Shown here: positions 53,333 through 62,268 of the stretch, piece by piece | Numbering within the stretch: position 1 is the first letter of the stretch | Layout of the letters: every line of letters starts with the position of its first letter | Assembly (NCBI GenBank): GCA_029260595.1 | Contig: JAJDCY010000021.1 | Span: 1-64,000, forward strand | DNA length: 64,000 nucleotides | Direction of reading: 5' to 3' | Source: Phycisphaeraceae bacterium | GTDB lineage: Bacteria; Planctomycetota; Phycisphaerae; Phycisphaerales; Phycisphaeraceae | Translations under genes and position numbers: made by a program | Notes under the pieces: generated by a model | The model's database searches: none | What the model was told of the DNA's origin: nothing | What the model saw: the letters and a program-made list of their open reading frames with translations, nothing else

Positions 53333-56176
53333 ATGATCGACGTGATGATCATCACCTACAACGAAGCTGTGAACCTGCCTCGCAGCCTCGCGGCGCTGCG
53401 CGGGTGGGTTACGAACATCTTCGTGATCGACAGCGGTTCGACCGACGGGACACAGGCCATCGCCCGGGAATACGGTGCAAAGGTCATCCAACACGATTGG
53501 GAAGGCTACGCACGGCAGAAGAACTGGGGCCTGGCCAACCTCCCATTCGAGTCGCCGTGGATCCTGATCCTCGATGCGGACGAGATCGTCACAGCCAAGG
53601 TGCGGACCCGCGTCACGGACATCGTGACCAAACAACCCGACGATGTGCACGAGAACGGGTTCTTCATCAACCGCCTGACATACTTCCTCGGAAAGCCCAT
53701 CCGCCACTGCGGGTACTACCCGAGTTGGAACCTGCGGCTGTTCAAGCGCGGCGCCGGGCGATACGAAGACCGCCAGGTCCACGAGCACATGGTGATCGAC
53801 CGCCCACTCGGATACATCCGCGAGCCGATTCTCCACGCCGACCACCGCGGGCTCGAACACTACTTCGCCAAGCACAACCGCTACTCGTCGCTGGAGGCGC
53901 AGGCGTTCTTCCGCGACGCACGCGATGGCGACAGTGATGAATCTGCCGCAAAACCAAGCCTCACCACCTCGACACGGATCAACCGCTGGCTGAAACACCA
54001 CTGCCTTCCCTGGCTGCCGTTCTCAGGGTTCTGGCGGTTCCTTTATATGTATGTGTTCCGTCTCGGTTTTCTAGACGGCAAAGCCGGGTGGGCGTTCTGT
54101 CGGTTTATCGCGATGTACGACAGCATGTTCTCGTTGAAGCTCAACGAGCTGCGCAGACAAGCGGCCAGCGGAGGGCTGAGCAACACACCACCCGCACTGG
54201 CACTCCCGGAAGGCGCCTGGCGACCGCAGTTGCCGGTGCAGATAATGGAGCAGACTCAGACGGACGGTCAGGAGGAACAAAAAGTGGAGGCGGCTTTGGA
54301 ACGGCCGACTCCCGACAGCGCCGAGCAAAGCGCTACGGAGAGGAGAAACACGGGCATGGACATGCCAATCATCGGGCTTAGCGTCTATCACGGCGACGCC
54401 GCGGCCGCCGGGATCCTTAACGGCCGATTCATCACCGGCGTCGAGGAAGAGCGCTTCAAACGGATCAAACACTGGGCCGGTTTCCCGCGCGAGGCGATGC
54501 GCCACTGCCTCCAGGAAGTCGCCGGCGGCGACCCGGGTGCGCTGCGTGCTATCGCGGTCGCTCGCCAGCCCGGCGCACATTTCTTGCGCAAGGTCGCGAT
54601 CACCGCGACCCACCCGCGCAGCCTGATCCGCGCCGTCGGCCGCCTCAAGGCGATCTCGAAGATCAAACAGCTCGAAGCCACCATCGCCGAAGCGCTCGGC
54701 GTACCGGCCGAGATGATCCCGAACGTTTACAACGTCGAGCACCACCTGTCGCACATCGCGTCGGCGTTTTTCTGCAGCCCGTTCGAGGAAGCCGCGTGCC
54801 TCACCGTCGACGGCTTCGGCGACTTCGTATCAACCATGCGCGCCGTCGGCCGCGGCAACAACATCGAGCCGCTGGACCGCGTCTACTACCCCGACTCGCT
54901 GGGCATGTTCTACACAGCCGTGACACAGTTCCTGGGCTTCGGCCACTACGGCGACGAGTACAAGGTGATGGGCCTGGCCGCATACGGCGAGCCGTCGTTG
55001 GTCGATAAGGTCGGGCAACTCGTACCCAAGCTCGACGACGGGCGGTTCCGATTGGACCAGCGGTACTTCCGCCACCTGCGCGAAGGCGTGGACATGATCT
55101 GGGACGACGGCGAGCCGCACCTGGGCACGGTGTTCTCGCAGGCGATGGAGCAACTGCTCGGCCAACCGCCCCGCCACAAAGACGAGCCGCTCACCCAGTG
55201 GCACAAGGACCTGGCCGCATCCGTGCAACACGTCTACGAAGACCGCTTCTTCACGCTCGTGCGATCGCTGCAAAAATCGACCGGGCTGAACCGCCTTGCA
55301 TTGGCCGGGGGTTGTGCGCTCAACTCACTTGCCAACGGCCGGTTGCTGCAACAGACCGACACAACGGAAATCTACATCCAGGCCGCCGCGGGCGACGCGG
55401 GCACCTCGCTCGGAGCGGCGCTGTACGCGCACCATTCGATCCTCGGGCAACCGCGCGAGTTCGTGATGGAGCACGCGTATTGGGGTCCGCAATACAGCGA
55501 CGAAGAAATCCGCCGCGCAATCGCCAACCGCATCCCGGAATCCGGCGGCGGCGACGGCGCGTTCGGGCAATACGCCGTCCAGACACACGAAGACGAAGCG
55601 CAACTACTCGAAGAAACCGCAACCGCGATCACCGAAGGCCAGGTCATCGGCTGGTACCAGGGCCGATCCGAGTGGGGCCCACGAGCCTTGGGCAACCGCT
55701 CAATCCTCGCCGACCCGCGCCGCGCCGACATCCGCGAGATCCTTAACGCCAAGATCAAACGACGCGAGCTGTTCCGCCCATTCGCCCCATCAATCCTCGA
55801 AGAACGCACCGGTGAGTGGTTCACGATCAGCTACCCCGACCCGTTCATGCTCAAGGTCTACCCCATACAGCCGGACAAACGCGATCGCATCCCCGCGATC
55901 ACCCACGCCGACGGCACCGGCCGTGTGCAGACCGTTTCCGAAAAAACCAACGCGCGCTACTACCGCCTGATCAGCGCGTTCGAGCGGATGACCGGCGTGC
56001 CGATACTGTTGAACACTTCGTTCAACGAGAACGAGCCTATCGTTAACACCCCGGCTGAGGCGCTCGACTGCTTCATGCGCACCAAGATGGACAGGCTGGT
56101 GATGGGCAATGTGGTTGTGCGGCGCGAGCACGCGGGTGAGTCGGTTACGGCCGGGCTCCGTGAAGCGGTGAGTTAG
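53333..56176 (+). CDS. fusion of GT2 glycosyltransferase and NodU-type carbamoyltransferase
   Basis: A 947-residue protein of two complete enzymes. Residues 1 to about 280 are a GT2 glycosyltransferase: DVMIITYNEAVNLPRSLAAL, VIDSGSTDGTQAIAREYG, and the metal DxD-like ILILDADEIVTAK at 81-84, with NWGLANLPFESPW, resembling WaaE/KdtX lipopolysaccharide core enzymes. A 60-residue Gln/Glu-rich linker follows (QTQTDGQEEQKVEAAL). Residue 342 begins MDMPIIGLSVYHGDAAAAGI, the carbamoyltransferase N-terminus, with VEHHLSHIASAFFCSPFEEA, GDEYKVMGLAAYGEPSLVDK, LAGGCALNSLANGR, GWYQGRSEWGPRALGNRS and NTSFNENEPIVNTPAEALDC. A strong GGAGAGGAG precedes codon 342, so a shorter carbamoyltransferase may be initiated too. 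Location after lpxA suggests modification of lipid A core sugars (inference). Confidence 0.9.
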   Translation: MIDVMIITYNEAVNLPRSLAALRGWVTNIFVIDSGSTDGTQAIAREYGAKVIQHDWEGYARQKNWGLANLPFESPWILILDADEIVTAKVRTRVTDIVTKQPDDVHENGFFINRLTYFLGKPIRHCGYYPSWNLRLFKRGAGRYEDRQVHEHMVIDRPLGYIREPILHADHRGLEHYFAKHNRYSSLEAQAFFRDARDGDSDESAAKPSLTTSTRINRWLKHHCLPWLPFSGFWRFLYMYVFRLGFLDGKAGWAFCRFIAMYDSMFSLKLNELRRQAASGGLSNTPPALALPEGAWRPQLPVQIMEQTQTDGQEEQKVEAALERPTPDSAEQSATERRNTGMDMPIIGLSVYHGDAAAAGILNGRFITGVEEERFKRIKHWAGFPREAMRHCLQEVAGGDPGALRAIAVARQPGAHFLRKVAITATHPRSLIRAVGRLKAISKIKQLEATIAEALGVPAEMIPNVYNVEHHLSHIASAFFCSPFEEAACLTVDGFGDFVSTMRAVGRGNNIEPLDRVYYPDSLGMFYTAVTQFLGFGHYGDEYKVMGLAAYGEPSLVDKVGQLVPKLDDGRFRLDQRYFRHLREGVDMIWDDGEPHLGTVFSQAMEQLLGQPPRHKDEPLTQWHKDLAASVQHVYEDRFFTLVRSLQKSTGLNRLALAGGCALNSLANGRLLQQTDTTEIYIQAAAGDAGTSLGAALYAHHSILGQPREFVMEHAYWGPQYSDEEIRRAIANRIPESGGGDGAFGQYAVQTHEDEAQLLEETATAITEGQVIGWYQGRSEWGPRALGNRSILADPRRADIREILNAKIKRRELFRPFAPSILEERTGEWFTISYPDPFMLKVYPIQPDKRDRIPAITHADGTGRVQTVSEKTNARYYRLISAFERMTGVPILLNTSFNENEPIVNTPAEALDCFMRTKMDRLVMGNVVVRREHAGESVTAGLREAVS
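54337..54358 (+). promoter_or_regulatory. internal ribosome-binding site before the carbamoyltransferase domain
   Basis: GGAGAGGAG (54337-54345) is placed 10 nt before ATG 54356, which is exactly where a stand-alone carbamoyltransferase would begin. It sits inside the linker of the larger open frame. Could give a second, 606-residue product, or be a relic of two formerly separate genes. Confidence 0.55.
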
Positions 56177-56180
56177 CACC

Positions 56181-56771
56181 TCACCCACCCATCGCACGCG
56201 GCTTGATCACCCGCGCCGGGTTGCCCCCAACAACCACCCCGGGCGGCACGTCTTTCATCACCACGGACCGCGCGCCCACCACGCTGTTGTCTCCGATCGT
56301 CACGCCGGGCCCGATGAACGCGCCCGCACAGACCCACACCCCGCTGCCAATCGTGATTGCGCTTCGCACAAGCGGCAGGTCCGGCTGTGTGTAGTCATGC
56401 GTCCCGGCACAAAGGTACGCATCCTGCGAAATCGTCGTGTGCTCACCGATCGCCACCGGCCCGAGGTTGTAGACCACGACACGGTCGCCAAGGATGCTGT
56501 GGTCGCCAAGTGTCAGCAGCCACGGGTGCACGATCCGTGTCGTGGGTTTGATGCTCCCATGCGCCGCCAACTTGACACCGAATCGCCCCAGCCAGAACCG
56601 CCGCCACCGGTAGGCTCGACGCGGGCTCGGCCGAATAAGCAGCCGTTGGACTAGCTCCCACGCGACCCGCCTCGCATACTCGCCCGCCGTGTACGGCCGA
56701 CCCGCACACCGATCAAGCCGCTGAAAAACCCGGGTGTCCGGCGGCGAGGTTGAAGGTGGGTCGTGATCCAT
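56181..56771 (-). CDS. wcaF: WcaF-like O-acetyltransferase
   Basis: A 196-residue hexapeptide-repeat acetyltransferase. The family start RCAGRPYTAGEYARRVAWEL, then RFGVKLAAHGSIKPTTRIVH and WLLTLGDHSILGDRVVVYNL, GPVAIGEHTTISQDAYLCAG, THDYTQPDLPLVRSAITIGS with the catalytic His in GTHDY, and DNSVVGARSVVMKDVPPGVV. It fits the colanic acid biosynthesis acetyltransferase WcaF, which acetylates a sugar of an exported polymer. Transcribed toward the fusion gene. Whether the polymer is a lipopolysaccharide part or a separate exopolysaccharide is unknown. Confidence 0.85.
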   Translation of the reverse strand: MDHDPPSTSPPDTRVFQRLDRCAGRPYTAGEYARRVAWELVQRLLIRPSPRRAYRWRRFWLGRFGVKLAAHGSIKPTTRIVHPWLLTLGDHSILGDRVVVYNLGPVAIGEHTTISQDAYLCAGTHDYTQPDLPLVRSAITIGSGVWVCAGAFIGPGVTIGDNSVVGARSVVMKDVPPGVVVGGNPARVIKPRAMGG

Positions 56772-57010
56772 AGAACTGTCGTAGACCCCCGTGAAGCCGC
56801 AATCCTGCCGGGCCGGCCACCCGATTCACCCACCATCGGCCATCATAACCCTTGGCGTCACAAGCACGCGACGCGGGTACGGCCCCGTGGCCACAAGCCC
56901 GGCGGTGGCATAGCCGATATCATCGGCGACGCAACGTGTGCATCAGCGGTGAATCTGTGCGGCCTGAGGGCAAGGCGGCGCTCCCGCAACTGGTTCATAA
57001 CATTATTATT

Positions 57011-57030
57011 GATCGTTCTTTAGCACGATC
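57011..57030. repeat. inverted repeat upstream of the epimerase gene
   Basis: GATCGT (57011-57016), 8-nt spacer, ACGATC (57025-57030): a perfect 6-bp palindrome in the AT-rich 5' flank of the epimerase gene, 33 nt before its start codon. A possible operator or leader hairpin; no match to a known motif is claimed. Confidence 0.35.
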
Positions 57031-57062
57031 TATCCGCCGGCGACCCTGACGACAAGGGGCAA

Positions 57063-58061
57063 TTGACTTTGGCAACCGCTTCGACCGTGCTTGTGACCGG
57101 GGCCGCCGGGTTTATCGGGTCTCACCTGACCGATCACCTGCTCACGGACGGTGCAACCGTCGTTGGCATGGATAATTTCTGCGATTTCTACGATCCCGCC
57201 ATCAAGCGAGCGAATATCGCCGATGCCGCGTCGCACGACCGCTTCACCTTGGTCGAAGCCGATATCCGCGACCGCGACGCCGTGACCGGTGCGTTTGAAA
57301 AACACCGCCCCGACGCCGTGATCCACCTCGCCGCGATGGCCGGCGTCCGCCCGAGCATCGAACGCCCCGACTACTACACCCAGGTCAATCTCAATGGCAC
57401 GGTGAACCTGCTCGACGCAGCCGTCGCCGGCGGCGTCAAACGATTCGTCTTCGCGTCGAGCTCAAGCGTCTACGGCAACAACCCCAAAGCCCCGTTCGCC
57501 GAAACCGACCCCGTCGACCACCCGATCAGCCCGTATGCGGCAACCAAAAAGGCCGGTGAGTTGATCGCCCACACCTACTGGCACCTGCACCAACTGCCCG
57601 TCGTGTGCGCACGGTTGTTCACCGTGTACGGCCCACGTCAGCGTCCCGACTTGGCGATCGGCAAGTTCCTGAAGCTCGTCGCGGCCGGCCAACCGATCCC
57701 GATGTTCGGCGACGGCTCGACCAGCCGCGACTACACCTACGTCGACGACATCGTCGCCGGCCTGCTGGCCTGCCTGGACCGGTCCGACCCGCAACGCGGT
57801 TTCGGCATCTACAACCTCGGCGGCAGCGACCCGGTCAGCCTCAAAGCCATGATCCAGACGATCGAAAAAGTCACCGGGCAAACGGCGAAGATCGAACCCA
57901 TGCCCATGCAGCCGGGCGATGTGAACCGCACCTGGGCCGACCTGACCCGCAGCGAAGCCGACCTCGGGTACCGTCCCGCGACGCGCTTGGCCGACGGCAT
58001 CGCGCGGCAGTGGGCGTGGCTACAAGCCTTGGATGAACCGAATCCCGTCACCTCGTCTTGA
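57063..58061 (+). CDS. NAD-dependent epimerase/dehydratase (sugar-nucleotide epimerase)
   Basis: A 332-residue extended SDR enzyme. Rossmann VLVTGAAGFIGSHLTDHLLT; GMDNFCDFYDPAIKRANIAD; catalytic Ser in FVFASSSSVYGNN with Tyr-x3-Lys in SPYAATKKAGELIAHTY; and LFTVYGPRQRPDLAIGKFLK, DGSTSRDYTYVDDIVAGLLA. The GMDNFCDFYDPAIKR form is common in UDP-glucuronate 4-epimerases. TTG at 57063 follows AAGGGG and is preferred. It supplies sugar nucleotides to the nearby envelope glycan genes. The exact substrate is inferred. Confidence 0.9.
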   Translation: MTLATASTVLVTGAAGFIGSHLTDHLLTDGATVVGMDNFCDFYDPAIKRANIADAASHDRFTLVEADIRDRDAVTGAFEKHRPDAVIHLAAMAGVRPSIERPDYYTQVNLNGTVNLLDAAVAGGVKRFVFASSSSVYGNNPKAPFAETDPVDHPISPYAATKKAGELIAHTYWHLHQLPVVCARLFTVYGPRQRPDLAIGKFLKLVAAGQPIPMFGDGSTSRDYTYVDDIVAGLLACLDRSDPQRGFGIYNLGGSDPVSLKAMIQTIEKVTGQTAKIEPMPMQPGDVNRTWADLTRSEADLGYRPATRLADGIARQWAWLQALDEPNPVTSS

Positions 58062-58137
58062 TGCGCGCAGCCCGACCAACACCGGACGCGTCGATAATCC
58101 AATCGATAGATAAAGAACTCGAAGCCAACCCCAACGC

Positions 58138-58536
58138 CTAGTGCGGGACTTCTTTCACCGCGTTGCGGTTCCACGCGGGGATCTCGACGACGATCGGCCC
58201 ATCGCCGGTGATCTTGGCCTGACAGCTCAGACGGCTGTTGACCTGCAACCCCGGCGCCTCCTCCACACGGTCCAACTCGTCGTCATCCGCTTCGGTCAGG
58301 CTGTCCTCCCCTTCGACGATGTACGCGTGACACGTTGAACACGCACACACCCCACCGCACGCGTGCTCGATGTTGATCCCGTTGTCGAGCGCAACGTCCA
58401 GCAGATCCTCGCCCTTGGACGCGAGCATCTTGATTTCTTTTTCCTGCCCGCCGGTGAGCGCCTCGGGGTCCTGGAGGATGTACGTCACGGGGACGGTCGG
58501 CGGTGCTTTGAGTTTGTCGTCGTGCTTGCGGTGCAT
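58138..58536 (-). CDS. [2Fe-2S] ferredoxin, ISC type
   Basis: A 132-residue protein. A variable basic N-terminus precedes KEIKMLASKGEDLLDVALDN and the cluster motif HACGGVCACSTCHAYI (C-x5-C-x2-C) with the fourth Cys in SRLSCQAKITGDGPIVVEIP. The layout is that of adrenodoxin-like ferredoxins, which feed electrons to Fe-S assembly or P450 systems. It is isolated from isc genes; hscA is at 22652. ATG at 58536 has GGAG upstream. Confidence 0.9.
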   Translation of the reverse strand: MHRKHDDKLKAPPTVPVTYILQDPEALTGGQEKEIKMLASKGEDLLDVALDNGINIEHACGGVCACSTCHAYIVEGEDSLTEADDDELDRVEEAPGLQVNSRLSCQAKITGDGPIVVEIPAWNRNAVKEVPH

Positions 58537-58605
58537 GGGTCGGCTCCGGTCTGGACCGTTTAGGCCATTCTAGCTGTCAGTTTGGACGCGGGCGAGATCG
58601 GCAGG

Positions 58606-59610
58606 CTAGGCGTCCGGCACCGTCGTCGGGTCCGGTCGATAAAGGCGGGTCTCGAGCGCCCAGATTTTCTCGGTGAAATGCCCCTGCAGTTGGTCGTCAC
58701 CACCGTCCGCACCCGGCCCGGACCGCGCCGAGCTGATCGCCAACTGCATCTTCGCGTCGAGATTGTCCAGCAGGCTCACCGCGATCGCTTCGGGCGTCGC
58801 CGGGAGCATCACCGCACCGAACTCCGGCCGCCCGTGGTGGGACAAAATAATGTGTTGGAGCACATTCACAATGCTCTGCGGCACCGTCTGCCCGTTGGCG
58901 GCGCATTGGTCGGCTTTTTCTTTCAGCCACAACACGCCCTGGGCGATGTGCCCGACCAACTGCCCGCGATCGGTGTAGCCGAACCCGCGCGTCCAGTGCA
59001 GCTCATCGCACTTGCCAAGATCGTGAACGAACAACCCGACCAGCACGATCTCGCGGTTGAGCTGCGGGTACTGGTCGCACATCGACCCGCCCAGCCGCAT
59101 CAGCGACAGCGTGTGCTCGAGCAACCCACCCAAAAACGCGTGGTGCACCGTCGCGGCCGCCGGGGCCTGCTTGAACCGCTTCATCAGCGCTTCATCATCG
59201 AGGTACGCCCGGACCAACGCCGCCAATGCCGGGTGCTTCACGGCTTCGAGAATCGCGACGACATCGGCGAACATCTGCTCCGGGTCGAACTGCGTGCTCG
59301 GCAACAGGTCACTCATGTTGACCTCAGCCGGGTCGACCGGCTCGATCTGCTGGATGATGATCTGCAACTGCCCCTGGTAAGGCTGCGACTGCCCGGCCAC
59401 CCAAACAAACCCATCCGTCGGCAGCCCGCTGATCAGGTCTTCGCTGACATTCCACATCCGCCCCGGCGTGCGGCCGGACTTGTCCGCCAGCAGGCATTTA
59501 AGGAACGGCTTGCCGGCCTTGGTCTGCCCGAGCTGGCAGTTCTGAATCGCGAACGCCCCCTCGACCCACTGGTTCGGCTTCATCTCACTAATCAACGTCC
59601 GCTCAGCCAC
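58606..59610 (-). CDS. yhaM: 3'-5' exoribonuclease YhaM-like (OB fold plus HD domain)
   Basis: A protein of 334 residues from GTG 59610 (MAERTLISEMKPNQWVEGAF) with AGCAGG before it; longer in-frame sequence to 59862 is antisense to ftsW and unlikely. N-terminal OB fold (FAIQNCQLGQTKAGKPFLKC, LADKSGRTPGRMWNVSEDLI), then an HD metal-dependent nuclease domain: ATVHHAFLGGLLEHTLSLMR, FVHDLGKCDELHWTRGFG and QHIILSHHGRPEFGAVMLPA. YhaM degrades RNA and single-stranded DNA from the 3' end in Firmicutes. Substrate in this lineage is inferred by similarity. Confidence 0.88.
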   Translation of the reverse strand: MAERTLISEMKPNQWVEGAFAIQNCQLGQTKAGKPFLKCLLADKSGRTPGRMWNVSEDLISGLPTDGFVWVAGQSQPYQGQLQIIIQQIEPVDPAEVNMSDLLPSTQFDPEQMFADVVAILEAVKHPALAALVRAYLDDEALMKRFKQAPAAATVHHAFLGGLLEHTLSLMRLGGSMCDQYPQLNREIVLVGLFVHDLGKCDELHWTRGFGYTDRGQLVGHIAQGVLWLKEKADQCAANGQTVPQSIVNVLQHIILSHHGRPEFGAVMLPATPEAIAVSLLDNLDAKMQLAISSARSGPGADGGDDQLQGHFTEKIWALETRLYRPDPTTVPDA

Positions 59611-59727
59611 GACTACCTGCTTTCTATTGAAATAATCACTTGTAGCGCCGGATTCTATCCGATTACACCGCCACGCGGCCGGACGGAAACTTGACCCGGG
59701 ACGCCGGGCTTTGCCGATACCGACACC

Positions 59728-60996
59728 ATGCCGCGGTCCGGACAGATTGTGCAGTTGACCGTTCTCGCCCTGTTGGGGCTGGGGACTGTGGTCGTCTACT
59801 CGGCCGGAATGACAGTTGGGTCGGGGCGGTCCGGCCTGGCCGGGTTGATGCAGCACCGGCACGGGGTCTACGCAATACTCGCCGTCGTGGCGATGCTGTT
59901 TACCAGCCGTGTGAACGTGCGGCAGTTCCTCAAGACGCGCCGAGTCGTCAACCCATTAAGCGGCCTGGTCGTGCTCGCGCTGGCGCTGGTGGCGCTCGCA
60001 CTCGTCCCGGGCATGGGCCGATCGGTCAACGGGGCCAGCCGCTGGCTGTACCTCGGACCGAAGTCATGGGGCCTGTCATTCCAGCCCAGCGAGGTCGTCA
60101 AGTGGGTCATGGTCCTGGCCATCGCCTGCTGGTGTACACGGCGGCGCGGCGTGATGCACCGGATCACCGACGGGCTGCTGCCGCCACTAATCCTGCTCGC
60201 CGTCGCGTGCGGGCTGATCGTGCTCGAAGACCTCGGCACCGCCGCACTGATCGGGCTGGTCGGTGTGTGCACGCTCATCGCCGGCGGCGCCCGCCTGCGA
60301 CACCTGGCCATGGCCTGCCCCGCAGCCGTCGCGATGGTGGTCTGGGCGATCGCCCGCAACCCGTACCGCGTCCAGCGGCTCACCGCGTTTCTCAACCCGT
60401 GGGCCGACCCACTGGGCAGCGGGTACCACCCGATCCAATCGATGGTCACGATCGCGCAGGGCGGGCTGACCGGGCGCGGCCTGGGTAACGGGATTCAAAA
60501 ATTCGGTTACCTCCCCGAAGACACAACCGACTTCATCTTCGCGATCATCTGTGAGGAACTCGGCACCGCCGGCGCCGTGCTCGTCATCGGGCTGTACCTG
60601 ATCCTGCTGTGGGTCGGGCTATCGATCATCCGCGACTGCAAAGACACCTTCGGCCGGCTTCTGGGCCTGGGCGTGCTGCTGACGGTCGGGCTTCAGGCTC
60701 TGATCAACCTCGCCGTCGTGACGGTTGTTGTGCCGACCAAGGGGATTGCTCTGCCGCTGCTGAGCGCGGGTGGAACCGGTTGGATCCTGACGGCGGCGGC
60801 GCTCGGGCTGGTCGCGTCGCTCGATCAAAGCGAAGATGCCCGCGATGAACCCACCCCAACATTCCCGACCCAGCCGACACGCCGATGGTTGGGACGCTGG
60901 TCGGGGAGATGGACGGGACGGTGGACGGGGCGGTGGGCCGGCATCCCCTGGCGACTACCCGCCAAACCAACCACCATCTCACTTCGCACCGACTAA
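59728..60996 (+). CDS. ftsW: FtsW/RodA/SpoVE-family peptidoglycan polymerase
   Basis: A 422-residue SEDS protein with about ten spans. GLGTVVVYSAGMTVG at the start, then a HRHGVYAILAVVAML, the SFQPSEVVKWVMVLAIACW motif, LIVLEDLGTAALIGLVGVCT, and PLGSGYHPIQSMVTIAQGGL-TGRGLGNGIQKFGYLPEDTT, which contains the catalytic region, with DFIFAIICEELGTAGAVLVI. It polymerises glycan strands from lipid II. The C-terminal tail is odd: GRWSGRWTGRWTGRWAG. Start ATG 59728. murG follows 58 nt on, as in the classic cluster. RodA is an alternative, but context favours FtsW. Confidence 0.9.
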   Translation: MPRSGQIVQLTVLALLGLGTVVVYSAGMTVGSGRSGLAGLMQHRHGVYAILAVVAMLFTSRVNVRQFLKTRRVVNPLSGLVVLALALVALALVPGMGRSVNGASRWLYLGPKSWGLSFQPSEVVKWVMVLAIACWCTRRRGVMHRITDGLLPPLILLAVACGLIVLEDLGTAALIGLVGVCTLIAGGARLRHLAMACPAAVAMVVWAIARNPYRVQRLTAFLNPWADPLGSGYHPIQSMVTIAQGGLTGRGLGNGIQKFGYLPEDTTDFIFAIICEELGTAGAVLVIGLYLILLWVGLSIIRDCKDTFGRLLGLGVLLTVGLQALINLAVVTVVVPTKGIALPLLSAGGTGWILTAAALGLVASLDQSEDARDEPTPTFPTQPTRRWLGRWSGRWTGRWTGRWAGIPWRLPAKPTTISLRTD

Positions 60997-61053
60997 GCCG
61001 CGCCACCCGCGCCCTGTCACCCAACCCGCCCGGCCGAACGGACCCGCCGCAAC

Positions 61054-62187
61054 GTGACACCCCACCCCCCCAGCGAAGCCAACGGCCCGACGGTGCTGTT
61101 CGCCGGCGGCGGCACAGGCGGGCACATCTTCCCCAGCCTCGCGGTGATCGAGTGCTTGTGCGCACAACCCGACACACAAACCGATTCCGTTCGCCCCATC
61201 CTAGCCGTCTCGCGCCGCCCACTCGACGCATCGATCGCCAACACCGCCGGGATCGAGCACACCCCCTTACCCGCTCACCCTTGGCGATACCCCCCGTGGC
61301 ATTGGCCCGCGTTCATCAAAGGTTGGCGTGCGAGCACCGAAACAACCCGCGCACTAATCCGCGATCGCAAAGTCGCCGCCGTTGTCGCGATGGGCGGGTA
61401 CGTCGCGGCACCCATCGTCGCCGCGGCAAGCGACGCAGGCGTCCCGATCGCACTGGTACACCTCGACGCCGTCCCCGGCAAAGCCAACCGCCTGATGAGC
61501 CGCCGCGCCGATCAGATCTTCTCGGTCTACGAAGGCATCCCCAACACGACGCGCATCGGCATGCCGCTGCGCCAATCCGCCATCGGCCCAACCGACCCCG
61601 CCAATGCCCGCCGCGAGCTCGGCCTGGACCCCGATCGCCCAACGCTGCTGGTCACCGGCGGCAGCCAGGGCGCCCAAACGATCAACCAGATGATGCTCCG
61701 CTGGGTCAACCGCCTGGAAGTGAAAAAAGCCCTCGACGGCTGGCAACTGATCCACCTCGCCGGGCCCGCCCAAGCCGACCCGATCGCCGAGGCGTACGCG
61801 CGCGCCGCAGTCCCCGCCAAAGTCACCGCCTTCCTCGACAACATCGGCGCCGCCTGGTCGGCCGCGACCGTCGCGATCAGCCGAGCCGGTGCCGGCAGCG
61901 TCGCCGAGGCCTGGGCCAACGCAACCCCCACCGTTTTCCTGCCCTACCCCCACCACCGCGACCGCCACCAGCAACGCAACACCGCCGAGCTCGCCCGCAA
62001 CTCCGCCTGCCTCGTTCAGGAAGACCACATCGACCCCCAAGCCAACGCCGAGCACCTCACCGGCACCCTCCTGGCCCTGCTGCACCACCCCAGCCAACGC
62101 ACATCCATGGCCAACCGCCTCCGAGCAACCTGGCCCGGCAACGGATCACAATCCATCGCCCGCTGGGTCGCCAACCAGACGCCCTAG
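61054..62187 (+). CDS. murG: UDP-N-acetylglucosamine--N-acetylmuramyl-(pentapeptide) pyrophosphoryl-undecaprenol N-acetylglucosamine transferase
   Basis: A 377-residue glycosyltransferase that makes lipid II at the cytoplasmic face of the inner membrane. N-terminal Gly-rich motif LFAGGGTGGHIFPSLAVIE, the second motif VTGGSQGAQTINQMMLRW, and the C-terminal DNIGAAWSAATVAISRAGAG-SVAEAWANATPTVFLPYPHH with the acceptor-binding residues and the PxPxxxxQ loop DRHQQRNTAELARN. GTG at 61054 is the start. It sits between ftsW and ispA; order ftsW-murG is typical of the division and cell wall cluster. Confidence 0.94.
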   Translation: MTPHPPSEANGPTVLFAGGGTGGHIFPSLAVIECLCAQPDTQTDSVRPILAVSRRPLDASIANTAGIEHTPLPAHPWRYPPWHWPAFIKGWRASTETTRALIRDRKVAAVVAMGGYVAAPIVAAASDAGVPIALVHLDAVPGKANRLMSRRADQIFSVYEGIPNTTRIGMPLRQSAIGPTDPANARRELGLDPDRPTLLVTGGSQGAQTINQMMLRWVNRLEVKKALDGWQLIHLAGPAQADPIAEAYARAAVPAKVTAFLDNIGAAWSAATVAISRAGAGSVAEAWANATPTVFLPYPHHRDRHQQRNTAELARNSACLVQEDHIDPQANAEHLTGTLLALLHHPSQRTSMANRLRATWPGNGSQSIARWVANQTP

Positions 62188-62268
62188 CCCGACCCACCCG
62201 GCGAAACATTGTGACCACCCCCCCACAGGCGTATAATCTCCGCCAGATTTGGAGGTTGGAGCGCCCAT

